This document shows positions 38,442-51,182 of a stretch of 64,000 nt of DNA, in pieces. The notes under the pieces were generated by a model. It was given only the letters and a program-made list of their open reading frames with translations. It ran no database searches and was not told where the DNA came from. Source of the DNA: Hippophae tibetana (Eukaryota > Streptophyta > Magnoliopsida > Rosales > Elaeagnaceae); NCBI GenBank assembly GCA_037013495.1, contig CM072806.1:28398001-28462000 (forward strand), read 5' to 3'. Both the position numbers and the translations under genes were made by a program. Within the stretch, counting starts at the first letter, position 1; the number at the start of each line of letters is the position of its first letter.

Positions 38442-38454
38442 TGGTATCAAAAGC
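38442..38454 (+). other. tRNA-Met primer-binding site of the pararetrovirus
   Basis: TGGTATCAAAAGC closely matches the complement of the initiator tRNA-Met 3' end (TGGTATCAGAGC) used by caulimovirids to prime reverse transcription. Its place downstream of a TATA box and near the right edge of the fossil fits genome coordinate 1. Confidence 0.6.
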
Positions 38455-38640
38455 ATATGAAAGAAAATATATCATTGGATGGAAAATTAACATTGTTAAC
38501 TATTTAAAGATATCTTTGATATTAAGTATAAAAGTCAAAGGTATTAGTGATATTAATTGTAAAAGTTGAGAACATTGTAACTATTTTTATGTGAAGATAT
38601 GCTAAATGTTAAGGGCATTAATGATAATTTTCCTAAAAAG

Positions 38641-39315
38641 GTGATATAAAAAAATAATAAACTTTTAAAACTTTTTTATTTGTATTTATTTTTTATTAAT
38701 TTTATAGTTAATATTGTATATTGTTAAAAATAACTTATAAAAAAAATATCTCATCAAAAAATATAATAAATAAATAAAAATAAAATGAAAAAAATTGATC
38801 ATTTATATATATATATATATTTAAAATGACTAAACTTTTAACAAAATAAAAAAATAGGTAAAGTGTTCTTCTTGATATAATTAAAGAAATTGTATTATTA
38901 GCCGCATAGAATCTAAATGAAAATGAATTAGAAGGAAGGAAGAAAATGAAAAATCATTCGTTTTTTGTGTTTATAAAAATTATATAATAAAGAAAAATCA
39001 TTCGTTTTTTATGTGTTTATTAAAAACTATATAATAAATTGGAATGAAAAGATTAATTTAATGTGATATCTTTTTTAAAAGCAAAATTTATATATGCAGT
39101 AAAATATTAAAATAAGATAATTTTGTAGAGTAATTTTCACAAATACTCTGAGATTTATCGAAATGACTGAAAACAATATAAGGTTTTGTCAAATGACATG
39201 AATATAATCAATGATATGAGGACGTTAGAAAATCTGTCAACACTTCTATATCATCTTTTACAATGGACATATTAAATAAAGAATAATTTTTATTAAGTGA
39301 CCGTAGCTCTCCAAC
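38641..39315. other. AT-rich non-coding DNA
   Basis: I see no gene. It holds a short (AT)n run near 38797-38820 and an imperfect direct duplication near 38945-39030 ('aaaatcattcgttttttgtg'-like). Confidence 0.5.
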
Positions 39316-39998
39316 TAAGGGTGGATAAAATCCCAAGAAATATGTCCAATTCATTAAAACTAACCTGATCCATCTACATTGGAGGGTTTCCTTGGATCAT
39401 AACTCGTTAAATCCAATCTTATATTGTTCAAATACTAAAAATTACAACCCATGCAATCAACCTAACAGCAATATATAACTTTAAAATTTATATTTAAAAA
39501 AAATTATAATTTTATATAGAGATTTAATTATTCATATTCAAATCTCACTAGTTTGAAATAATAAATAACTTTACTTAATATTTGTTTAATAAATTGTCTA
39601 ATAGTTATTTTATATAAATGATATAGCTTATTGATTTTATTTAAAAGTTACATAAATTTTAACTTTTTAAAATTAGTATTTTAATATCACATTTAAATAT
39701 TGCTCATTACATTTTTTTAAATCTCAAAGTGTTTTTCAAATAATTCATTTTTAAATAAAAGATAAAGAAATATTGCATAAATATTTTTTCATTTTTTTAA
39801 AAATTAAATAAACTTAATTAAAAAAATTTAATCTAACCCGATGAACCTAATCCAAACCGACCAGTGTATAATGAATTGGATTGGGTTAGGTTGAGATCTA
39901 TATTGACCTGTATCACTTAGAGATTTCTTAATCAGATAACATCGAACTAGGTTGAACCTTTTGTAGAGCCCGACCCACCCGACCGATGTCCACCCTTA
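39316..39998. mobile_element. MITE, hAT-like, about 683 bp
   Basis: It begins TAAGGGTGGATAA and ends with the complement of TAAGGGTGGACAT, so it has short terminal inverted repeats. The flanks TCTCCAAC (39308-39315) and TTTCCAAT (39999-40006) agree at 6 of 8 positions, which suits an 8-bp hAT target duplication. The interior has no coding sequence but a GC-richer right part with GACCCACCCGACC. Confidence 0.65.
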
Positions 39999-40024
39999 TT
40001 TCCAATAATTATGTTTAAAAAACT

Positions 40025-41401
40025 TAATATCATGAATACACTTCAAACAATTTATAAGTACACACATTTGCAAGGAATAAAAAAATTATCCAAGCTAATA
40101 ACACAAATTTAAAGATATATTCAACAAACATCAGACAAATAAATATTTAACACGTAACGCAAAATATATAGGATAGATTAGTTAGTTAATCATATTTGCT
40201 CAATATTAATTAGGTTCTTTAAGATATTTATTGATATTACTGATTTTTTTATTTTTTGTATGAAAATATTCTAAAGTCGAGATCTGACTCATTTTTAATA
40301 AAAACCAATTAATATCCTAAGGTTGGGTCACCAATTGATTATTATTTATTTATAAGAAAATAGCAAATCATCTAAATCACTGCTTAAGATCGTGCACATA
40401 ATTTAGACTCTTATACAAGGTGTCAAATTATGTTTTAACGTTGATATATATGAGAACTAACTTTCATATTTTAAATTTATTACGTGAAATATGTCATTAA
40501 TTTCAATAATAAGTTTTGTAAAATTCTTGAATGAAGAAATAAAAATCAATTTATTTTATAAAAATATTTACCCAAATTAATATTTAACAAGCATAAAAAT
40601 ATAGCTAATATCTCATAGTATTTTCAACCATACATGCTTAGACTTAATAAATGATCAATAAATAAAATACAACATTTAAAAATATGCATAAATTAATTAT
40701 GAAATAAAGACTACATTTAAAATTTATACTTCGAGTGTATTTTTCAAAATAAAGAGTTTTAGTATCAATTTGTATCTAAAAAACTCCAAACAAATATACA
40801 CATACTATTTATTCGATCAAAACTTGCTACATCAAAATTACAGCTAAACTAAATCCAAAACTGCTAAATAAAATTGAAAGTAAAAAATTTAAAGAATAAT
40901 CAAACTTATGCAGATTGAGAGACGATGAATATGAAAGTGGAATGAGGGTTTTTATTGGTGATAAAATGCCACAAAAAGGAGATAAATATGGATCGTATTG
41001 TCGCGTTCCATTGCATACATTTTTCACCACCACGACCTGCATTAATCTAGCATGCATTTCAATTATAATCCGAAGAACTTATGTAGTGGTACGAGTCAAA
41101 CTACATTTCTTTAACTTCTTTTTTTCACCCTTTACAAGCTTGTTTAGTTCATAAGTAAAGCTTATATATATTATTACTGTATTCTTCTTAGTTGTAATTA
41201 AAAACGTTTAATTACAATTCTTCAAATATTTATCAATTGAATCACTTGGAAGCCAAAAATACCTAAAAATCAACAAAACATATCCTGATTTTGAAAAACA
41301 TAGATTTGTTAAAATAATAATAAAAATGTATAAATATAAATCTATTTTGACATTAAAGTGCATATAAATCAAGTAATGTTTAATTATTTTCAAGCACTTA
41401 T
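40025..41401 (-). repeat. 3' LTR of the Ty3 element
   Basis: On the minus strand it begins TGATAAGTGCTTGAAAATAA. It matches 56419-58080 along its length, for example 'aagtcgagatctgact', 'cactgcttaagatcgtgcac' and 'aaaaactccaaacaaat'. The lower edge is approximate. Confidence 0.75.
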
Positions 41402-43368
41402 CATAACTCTCAACTAGCTTCTTATTGGTCTCTAGCAAGGAAAACAAAAAGATAAAAACAAAAACTAAATAAATTAAACTATCCTAAATCATTTCCATAG
41501 ATTCATATGGTTGCATTTAGTGAATGCAACAAGATTTTAAACTTCTAGCTTGTTTGAGTGGATGATTTGAAGTCTCGTTAGGGCTTTTAGAGATGATACT
41601 CATAAGCATCAAACTAAAATGCAAAAATTTAAAAAATAACAAAAACAACAACAAACAAACAAACAAAAAATAAAAACTAAAACACAAAATAACAAAATAA
41701 CAAAATAAAAGGTAAAATAGAAAAACTTATCATGCTTCGGGTTCTTTTAAGTTCATAATTAAAATTTAAAACATAAGTTAAACTAATATCCCGAAGAATT
41801 ATAGTTTGTTATATAAACTAGCTGAAAATCACAAATTCATATTCCATATAAAAAATATATTAATATTGATTTATCCAATTTTTGCATTAAGAATCCCAAT
41901 TTTCTTTGATTTTAATCCTTACAAGTCATACTCTCAAGCAATCAATCAAATGTATATGCTAATAGAGTTTATGTAAAGAAATAGACTAATAAGTTCGCAT
42001 ATGTTTAAAGAAGAAAAGCTCAAAATAGTGTGTAACATTTAATATCATGAAAGGAATCAAATGAAAGGATTTATAAAGAAATCACATACTATTTTCATGC
42101 ATAAATTAAAGTCGTCAAATAAAAATATCAAGTATATGCCTTGAGATATGAATAAAAATACAATGATTACTAAGGGATTTATTTCCTATCTTTCTTTTGT
42201 AATAGCCATTTTCCATAACTTTGAAGTATTTTTTGGGCTATAATATTTAGTTTATATTGTTTATTTTTCTTTATATTTTCTATAGAGTGGACCATTGTAC
42301 AGTTTGTCCATATTTTGTATGATTTGATGAATTATTAATTTGGCTATTTTGTATTTGCTTTAAGTAACCCCGCATATATAGCACTTTTTGGAAGTCATGC
42401 ATGAATGAAGAAGGCATACACTTTCAATTTATACTTAATTCATTCAATTTAAGCAATAAAGAATAAGTATATGCCAATTTATCAAATATAAAAATCCTAG
42501 GATTCAATGCAAAATCTCTAAAGATCATCTAACAGTTTAAATAATTAAAAAAAAGTGTTTAAAGGAGTAGAAAATATTATCTCTCGGAATGGAATGATAA
42601 TAGGCTCAAGATATTCTCATAAGGTAGTCTTCACTATTTGATTCCCAAACACCAATTTTGGGTTTATCTCAATTTCAATATTTTATCATGAAACACAAAC
42701 TATGACAAAAAAACAAAAAAAATAATTATCACATTACTTCATGATATGCTCAATATTAATCTAACAATACAAAAACTTAATCATTTGCTTAAAATCAATT
42801 AAAAACATGATAGTTTTACAAGAAAGTTTTTTAAAATAAACCTAACTTTCCATAGACTAATAAATAAACTAAATAAAAGAAAATAAATGAAAATAAAAAT
42901 TGTAAACATATGTTTAATAAAAAAATTTAAAACTGCTCAAGTTTATGTAATGTAACCTTTTTCACCCCAACCTAAAATTTACATTGCCCTCAATGTAACA
43001 GATGTAAATTAAAGATAAAAAAGAAGAAGAGATAAGTTACCCATTTGCTAAATGTGTTCAATTATTAATGTGAAAATTCAAGTTCAACTATTACTTCAAA
43101 CATTTTAATCCACACAAATAAAATGTTGTGTACTTCTTATACATCTCAACAAACAGTTATAATTTCAACAATTTTCAAATAAAATAAACATTTTTCACAT
43201 AACATGAAATAAAATAAAATAAATAACATGAAGCAAACATAATATCCCAAAACAAAAAACACTATTAAACTACAGTTCACAAAAACAAACTTAAACAAAA
43301 TAAAAATGTTTTGAGCTTAATCCTCCATGTCATTTGGTCTTTTTTATTTATGATTTGGTTATGATAAT
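41402..43368 (-). other. 3' untranslated part of the Ty3 element
   Basis: No gene is visible. The complement of 42955-43005 reads '...ttgagggcaatgtaaatttt...ggttggggtg', the sequence commonly seen downstream of coding regions in Athila/Tat-like elements. The rest is A-rich with simple 'caaacaaacaaa' runs near 41640-41700. Confidence 0.5.
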
Positions 43369-44735
43369 TGAAAGTTTATAAATTATGGACCTCATTAACC
43401 TAGAGGGGGGTGAATAGGTTATTTTTAATTTTTACCAATTTATAATTTAATAACCTAAACAAACCAGCCAGGCATGCAATCGCGTGTAAATATAAGTGCG
43501 GAAATAAAATAATAACATAATATTTTTAGGTGGAAACAACCTAGGCCACAACCATGACCTAAGAGGAAAACCACCGGTCCACCGGACCACCTAACTTTCC
43601 ACTATGAAAATCAAATGTTCAAATACAAACTCGGTCTTATGCTACCCTCCCTAGGATACTGCCCCAATGTACTTTACTTACGAGCCCCTGCTCTGTTTTC
43701 ACAGTTTCCAATATTAACGTGAGCGGTTTCCAGACCAACGTTCCAATAAGCTCCCCGCAAATCAGATACGTTTCCGAAGTAACTGCAAAATAGTTAGCAC
43801 AAAAAAAAACACAAGTGCCCGTGTGTGTTCTAGAGCGGATTTAACAATGAATAATCCTAACTAGATGATTCAAAATATATGTCATTTAAATCAAATCAAC
43901 TAGAAAATTCTAAAACAAAAGATTAAGTACAGATTCAATAAAAATAACTTCCTTAAAATTTAATACTCAAATTAAATAATCATAATTACATATAAAATTA
44001 TTTAATCTAAATATCTAAATATCTAATCCAAAAGAATTAAATTAATTAAGAAAATCAATATATATTAATATCCTTCCTTTTCAACTTACTACGCAACTTT
44101 CAAAATATTTTAATTACTTTCTCCAATTACTTTCTCCAACATTCTGTATAACTTTTTCAATATATTTAAATTAATTTCTCTAACATTCTGTATAACTTTT
44201 TCAATATATATTAAATTAACTTCTCCATGTATAACTTTTTTAATATATATTAATTACCTTCGATGTTGCTGTTGTTCCTCTTTTTTCTTTTCACCAGATT
44301 TTGATTATTCAATCGGCAGCTCCCTTTTTTTTCACCACATATGTTTTTGTTCTACCCACCCATCAACCCTAATGTATATTTATTTATAGATAATTATAAT
44401 ACCTAATAGTATTAGGGTTAAATGAGTTTTGGGCTTAATTTTTCAAAGCCCATTCAAAGCCTTAAAAAATATTTTTTTAAATCACATCTTAAAAATATTA
44501 AGACACATAAAAAATATTTAAACACCAAAAATAATTTTAGATTTATGAACGTGTATTATTAAATGTATAAATGAAATTCTATGTGTCGTAATTATAAAAG
44601 ACATACCTGAAGTACGAATATTTGGAACTTGAACATTTGTTCGGCTGTTCTTGATAAACTTGATAGTAGGCATAACAACAAATTTACAAATAAATATTTT
44701 GTCCACGAAAATAGCCAACACTCATAGTCCTTACA
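43369..44735 (-). repeat. 3' LTR of the SIRE-like element
   Basis: Plus strand begins TGAAAGTTTATAAATTATGG and ends CCTTACA. Compared by eye with 51183-52542 it shows about 15-18 substitutions and two or three small length differences. That is roughly 98-99% identity, suggesting insertion within about the last million years at usual plant rates. Confidence 0.92.
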
Positions 44736-46222
44736 AACTCCCCCTTTGGCATTTTCGTGTGGCAAAACCTCTCACTTACTACATGACACTTATAGGAATA
44801 AGATAAAAATACAATGATGTCCCAGACTTCATAGTGGAACTATCCTATGGTCCGGTGAATCCATCTTCGCTACAACTTGATAAGCTTATAAGTAACTGAA
44901 AAGACAAAGGTAAAGCAAACAACAACTTGGCTTGAAAGCCTCATTGTACATTAGTTCAGTTTTCATAAAAATAAGCGAAGTGTAAAGAATAGTCATGTAG
45001 TATGCATTCATACCAATCAAGCTTAATAAAAATAGTTTTCCCCTTATATGCATAACAAAATAAAAACATGGAAGTAAATATTCTCTCCCCCTTTTTGACA
45101 TACGAGAAGGACAAAGCATTGGACAAAGAATTGAAGCTAAACTCCTCCTAAAGATATAAGAGTGTAAAATCAAAGTAATGCAAAAGTGCAATGTGCTTTA
45201 AACTCTCCCTAAGTTCTATGACTCTCTAACTTAGAAACCAATTAAAAAAGTAATAAATGAAAAAGACCTCTTTTTTTTATTTTTTTATTTTTTCAAATTT
45301 GCATACATAGCCACATAAGGTATTAAACTCATTTAATTACAAACAAGCACACAACCAATTGAGAACTCATCATTTTTTTAACTCTAATTTTGATTATTTA
45401 TCATATAAATAAATAAGTAGAATAAAATAGGTGCACACGCACACTTCGCACATATAATGACATATTGACATTTACTTAAAATAGTATACATGTTTAAACT
45501 CCATAAATATGTCAATTAATTCATTTATGATCTATCAAGAGAAAAAATATCACCTATCATATAAAAATATAATCGAGTCTTCAATCTTACAAAATAAAAT
45601 ATATTTACTAAAAGAAGACTTAATTTTTTTTCTTATAAATGAGGTAAATGATATATATATATATATATATATATTTTTAACCTCTATTAGCTCTTTCTTT
45701 TTGTGCATTCCAAGTACAAGATTCATAAGCAATCAGTTTTTGCATAATCTTTCCCCCCCCCCCTTTTTTTTGCACGAGCCATAAACATAGCACGATGACT
45801 TTCACACTAGTTGTGAGGTAGCCCTCTCCGTTCATTGCGGTAGCTTCACACATCACAGTAGGTAGCCCTCTCAATACTAGGTGCCTCCATACGATAAAAT
45901 TTTAATAAGCAAAAGTAGAACTCAACACAATTTTACAATCAAGATTAGTGAAAGTCCTAGAGTCTTTCAAGAAAATTCATAAACTTCAAACATAACATAT
46001 ATGTGTGTTCGTGAGTGTGTGAAGAAGTTTATGTCAACATTGATCATCACATGTATAAGAATATATGTGTATGCATAAGCCAAAATTGTAGCATAATTTA
46101 TACAATAAATATCAAAATGAGTTGAGTCACTAAAAATGAGATCATGTGTATGGAAGTATTAAATAAGTTGAATACTGTGTTGGCCAAACAAGGATTTTTT
46201 TTTTGGTAATAAAATTTGAAAT
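44736..46222 (-). other. Region between pol and the 3' LTR of the SIRE-like element
   Basis: It contains two pyrimidine runs on the plus strand (polypurine on minus), at about 44739-44747 next to the LTR and about 45085-45096. There is an (AT)n run at 45648-45674 and a C-run followed by a T-run near 45752-45771. No envelope-like coding sequence can be supported, although the SIRE lineage often has one here. Confidence 0.6.
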
Positions 46223-49200
46223 TCAATTTGAGGGAGAAATTCCCAAGGCACTTCTGAGATACTCAAATCTTTGCGTGTCTATGGCTTTAGTGAATATATC
46301 AGCTAGTTGTCTCTCAGTAGGTACAAACTCAAGTGTTACTATTTTCTCTTCAACTAGTTCTCGAATAAAGTGATGCCTTATGTCAATGTGCTTAGTTCTA
46401 GAATGTTGAACTGGGTTCTTAGAAATACATATAGCACTAGTGTTAGCACAATATAAGGGCATCATACCTTGTGGTTGACCGTAGTCCTTGAGCATGTTTT
46501 TCATCCAAAGCATTTGTGTGCAAGAGCTTCCTGCAGCAATGTATTCCGCTTCAGCTGTAGAGAGTGAGATAGAGTTCTGCTTTTTACTATGCCATGATAC
46601 TAAGTTGTTTCCAATATAGAAACAACCACCTGATGTGCTCTTCCTATCATCCTGGTTGCCTGTCCAGTCGGCATCTGTAAAACCACTTACTTCACAAGTA
46701 GTGTCAGTATTAAAATATAAACCATAATTACTTGTTCCTGAGATATACCTAATGATTCTCTTTACATTCTCTAAGTGTGATTCCTTAGGGTCAGCTTGAT
46801 AACGGGCACACACACCAACACTAAAACATATATCAGGTCTACTTGCAGTGAGGTAAAGTAAACTACCTATCATACTCCTATAAAGGGTTTGATCAACACT
46901 TTTACCTTGAGTGTCCTTTGTAATTTTTGTGCTGGTACCTAAAGGAGTTCGTAATGGCTTTCTAGTTTCAAGACCAAATCTTTTAACAAGGTTACAAGCG
47001 TACTTGGTTTGAGAAATAAATATATTATCATGAGATTGTTTGATTTGTAAACCAAGGAAGAAATTCATTTCACCTACCATGGACATTTCAAATTCATTTG
47101 TCATAACATGCACAAAATCATCCACTAGTGTACTAGATGTGGATCCAAAAACTATGTCATCCACATAAATTTGAGCAATAAAGATCTCGTCACTACTCCT
47201 TTTAATGAATAAAATCTTATCAACTCCACCTCGAATAAATCCCTTGTTCAAAAGATAGTTGGTAAGTCTCTCATACCATGCTCGTGGAGCTTGTTTTAAA
47301 CCATACAGAGCCTTTTGGAGTTTGTAAACATGATTTGGAAATTTCGGATCAACAAATCCTTTTGGTTGTTCCACGTACACCTCCTCATTCAAAAATACAT
47401 TCAAAAAGGCAGACTTAACATCCATTTGATATAATTTGAACTTCATATGACAGGAAATGGCAAGTAAAATTGTAATTGACTCTAGTCTAGCTACAAGTGC
47501 AAATGTTTCATCAAAATCAACTCCTTCTACTTACGTGTAGCCTTGAGCTACTAACCTAGCCTTATTTCTAACAACAATGTCATGCTCATCAGATTTATTT
47601 TTGAACACCCATTTTGTTCCAATAACATTTTTGTTTTTAGGCTTAGGTACTAATACCCACACATGATTTCTTTCAAATTGAGCTAACTCATCCTGCATGG
47701 CATTTATCCAAAATTCATCCCTAAGAGCTTCATTCACATTTTTTGGTTCAAATTGAGAAATATAGCATAAATGAGTTACCTCACTTATTTGTCTTCTTCT
47801 TGTTACCATGCTAGCATGAGGATCTCCAATTATATTCTTAATAGGATGATTTTTTGAAGTTCGAGTTGGATTTATCATTGATGAGGTTGATGCTTCTTCC
47901 TTCTTTTGTTCACTTTCCTTCAACTCCTCTTCTTTTATTCCAATTGTGTCATTGGTTATTGTTAATTGAGGTGTTGTGAAATTTTCTTCATTTCCAACTT
48001 CTTCACTTGTAATCTTCTTACCCCTATCATCTATAACGACATTTATGGATTCCATAACTACATTAGTTCTACAGTTGAAGACTCTATAAGCTCTACTATT
48101 TAGGGAATAACCGAGAAATATACCTTCATCACTTCTTGAATCAAACTTACCCAACTGTTCTCGATCTCTAAGTATGTAGCACTTACTTCCAAAAATATGC
48201 ATAAATTTTAGATTGGGTTTTTTACCTCTCCATATCTCATAGGGAGTTTGGTTTGTACCCGGGCGAAGATATACACGATTTATAATGTGACATGCAGTGT
48301 TTATAGCTTCAGCCCAAAACCTTTTGGAGACTCCCTTGGCATGCATCATTACTCTTGCCATCTCTTGAAGTATCCTATTTTTCCTTTCAACTACCCCATT
48401 TTGTTGAGGTGTGATAGGAGCAGAGAATTCATGAAAGATACCATGTTCTTTACAGAAGTCAGCATACTTGGTATTTTCAAACTCTTTTCCATGGTCTGTT
48501 CTCAGTCTCTTGATGGTTACTATTTTGTCACCTGTTTCAACCTGGACTCTTGTACAATATGAGATGAAAAACTCAAAAGCATCTGACTTGTCTCTAAGAA
48601 ATTCTACCCACGTGTAGCGAGAAAAGTCATCTACTACAGCTATGATATATTTCCTACCTTCAATACTTTCTGTTCTCATAGGACCCATAAGGTCAATATG
48701 TATCAATTCCAATACTCTGTTTGTATTTATACTCTTGATCTTCTTATGAGCAATCCTAGTTTGTTTACCCAATTGACATGGTCCATATACAGGTGTTTCA
48801 ATTTTTGAAAGAATAGGTAAACCACGCACAGTCTCAATTTTGCTTAATCTAACCAGATCTTTAAAATTCATATGACCTAGCTTTTCATGCCACAAGATAG
48901 TTGAGTCATTGCTAGCTAGGTTACATGTTACTGTGGGTGATGTATCAATACAATAACAATTGTCATGTGATCTGATTCCCTTAATCACACATTCACCATT
49001 TTGATCTGTTACAAAATAGTGATTGTTTGTAAATTGCACATTAAAATCACTATCACATATTTGACTTATGCTAATCAAGTTTGCCTTAAGTCCTTCCACA
49101 TATAAAAATTCATCAAGTTTAGGGATACCCTCTATTTGAACAGAGCCTTTTCCAATAATTCTAGATGTTTTACCATCACCAAAGGTAACTGTCCCTTCAT

Positions 49201-51115
49201 TGTATTCCTTAAAGGTTTTAAACAAAGAACGATTCCCTGTCATGTGTCTAGAGCATCCACTATCAAAATACCCAGCGGTATTTGATTTAACCTTAAATGC
49301 TATATGGGCCACAAAACAGTGCAACTCAGATTTCTTAACCCATCCTTTTTTAATTTTGGACATTTGAGTTACTGGTTTCTTATATTCCTCTTTTTGTGTA
49401 GTTCTTGTAGTAAAAACTTTACATTTTGAAATTTTTTGAGGTGTTTTAGAAACATTTGTATTCGTGATAGAATCATAAGCATAAAGAAATCTACACTTAG
49501 GTCTAATATGTCCTTTCCTACCACAATGATGACAGATGGGAACAAACTGAATTTTCTTAGAATGATAAGGTGCAAAAACTACCTTCCCTGCCTGAGCAAT
49601 AGTGGGTTTTACAAATTGAGCTTTGGATGATGAAGGTGTTGATTGTTCATATATGTATCCAAGACCTCTCTTATCTCCATGTGGCTTTCCATAGTCTAGG
49701 ACTTTGGTTAATTTTTTAGCACCAATGGTCAAATTCTTCATCGTTTCTTTAGCAATACTAAGTTCTTGCTTGAGATTTTTGTTTTCCTCAATGGTTTCTG
49801 CAAGTCTCAAATTCAAAGCATTAATATGATCAGACAATTCCTTTTTATCTTTCTCTAGGTTAGAGGAATTTGTTTTGTGAACATTGATGATATCATTAAG
49901 TTTAGTTACTTCCACAAGCAATTTATCTCTCTCTTCCCTGGCACCTAGACAATCCATGAATAGTTCCTCATAATCCGATACATTAAACTTAGACAGTAAG
50001 AGAGAAGAGTTTACTTCCTCATTTTCTTCATCTGAGCTAAGGTCGGAGTCATTGTGATGTGCATTGGCAGTTGCAGTGAAGGCACAATAATTAGTGTCAT
50101 CATCCTCTGAGTTACTAGCATTGTCCTTCTCACTTTCTGTGTCACTAAGTATAGCATTAAAGGCTTTTCCAAATTTCTTTTTATTGTTAGCATAATCTGT
50201 AGAAATATGACCAAATCCCCCACAAGTAAAGCATTGAGGATTAGTGGGCTTAATTTTCTTACCATCAAGGCTAGGAGACTTGATTTCCCTTGACTTTCGG
50301 TCATTCGAACGACTGGATTGTCCTTTGTTGGAATGATTATTCTGTTGACCCTTCTTCTTCATGATCTTCTTAAATTTTCGTGCTAACAAGACTAGTGACT
50401 CATCATTCATATCATCATCACTATCAGAGATGTCCTTTTTGGAGCTTTTGAATGCCACATCCTTATTTTTCTTAGGTGGATCAAGAGAAAGCTCATAGGT
50501 TTGGATTGACCCGACAAGTTCATCAATTTTTAGTGTGTCTACATTCTTGCTTTTCTCTATCACTGTAACTTTCATCTTATAGTCAGCTGTTAAAGAGCTA
50601 AGGAGTTTGCGCACTTGTATAGGTTGTGGAATTTTCTCACCAAGGTTAGAACAAGCATTAGTGATATCACAGAAGCGAGCATAGAATTGACCAAAAGTTT
50701 CATTTTTTCTCATTTTAATAGAATCAAACTCAGATATTAGCAATCTCAATTTTGTTTGTTTTACTTGGGAAGTTCCTTCATGAGCAAGAGCAAGCGCATT
50801 CCATGCATCTTTAGCAGTCTCACAGTCGGAGATGCGACGAAACTCATCCATCGACACTGTAGCGAATATTGAGCTTAGACCTTTTTGGTTTGCCCCACTA
50901 AGGGTGCGTTCTTCAGTGGTCCAGTCTCTTCTTGGCTTTATAATTGTTACACCATCTTTCGTTATAGAGGGTGGTTCCCAACCATCAAGAATAGCATCCC
51001 AGACTTTTTCATCTTGTCTGAGAAAGACTTGCATGCGCGCCTTCCAGTAAGGGTAATTAAACCCATCAAAGAGTGGGGGTCTAACAGATGACCCACCTTC
51101 TTTCATTTGGTCCAT
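46223..51115 (-). mobile_element. gag-pol coding region of the SIRE-like element
   Basis: On the minus strand it runs from the gag start MDQMKEGGSSVRPPLFDGF to the C-terminal LADIFTKAI segment. Gag has the DUF4219/UBN2-type start, an acidic and a coiled-coil stretch, and CCHC knuckles. Pol follows in Copia order: protease, integrase, reverse transcriptase, RNase H. Most of it reads open over long distances, which fits the high LTR identity; it carries about one break. Confidence 0.9.
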
Positions 51116-51182
51116 AAGTAAATGTGTGTGTCCCTAAAGATCAATCTCACTAAGTGTGTTTAGTGTTGGCTTTGATACCAAT

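Larger units (their letters stand above)
24980..38640 (+). mobile_element. Endogenous pararetrovirus (Caulimoviridae) fossil, interrupted and heavily decayed
   Basis: Parts occur on the plus strand in caulimovirid order. From about 25.1 to 26.6 kb are movement/coat-like segments that I cannot assign firmly. At about 27.3-27.7 kb is a basic coat segment with a zinc knuckle (CWICNEESHYANE, start of a CCHC motif). At about 27.95-28.2 kb is a protease region with an IDT motif. At about 28.4-29.25 kb is reverse transcriptase with FDCKSGF, PFGLKQ and YIDDILVF. RNase H starts at about 29.3 kb and its end resumes at about 36.1 kb. An unassigned downstream segment runs to about 37.6 kb, then a TATA box and tRNA-Met primer site. 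Non-viral inserts occupy 26.65-27.3 and 29.41-36.1 kb. RT motifs suggest the Petuvirus/Solendovirus side of the family, but genus is open. It has very many breaks and is old. Confidence 0.82.

Noticed and set aside
44886-45191. Envelope-like gene between pol and the 3' LTR of the SIRE-like element
   Set aside because: A 101-residue hydrophobic minus frame exists, but it lies over the polypurine-rich non-coding tail and shows no envelope-like domain.
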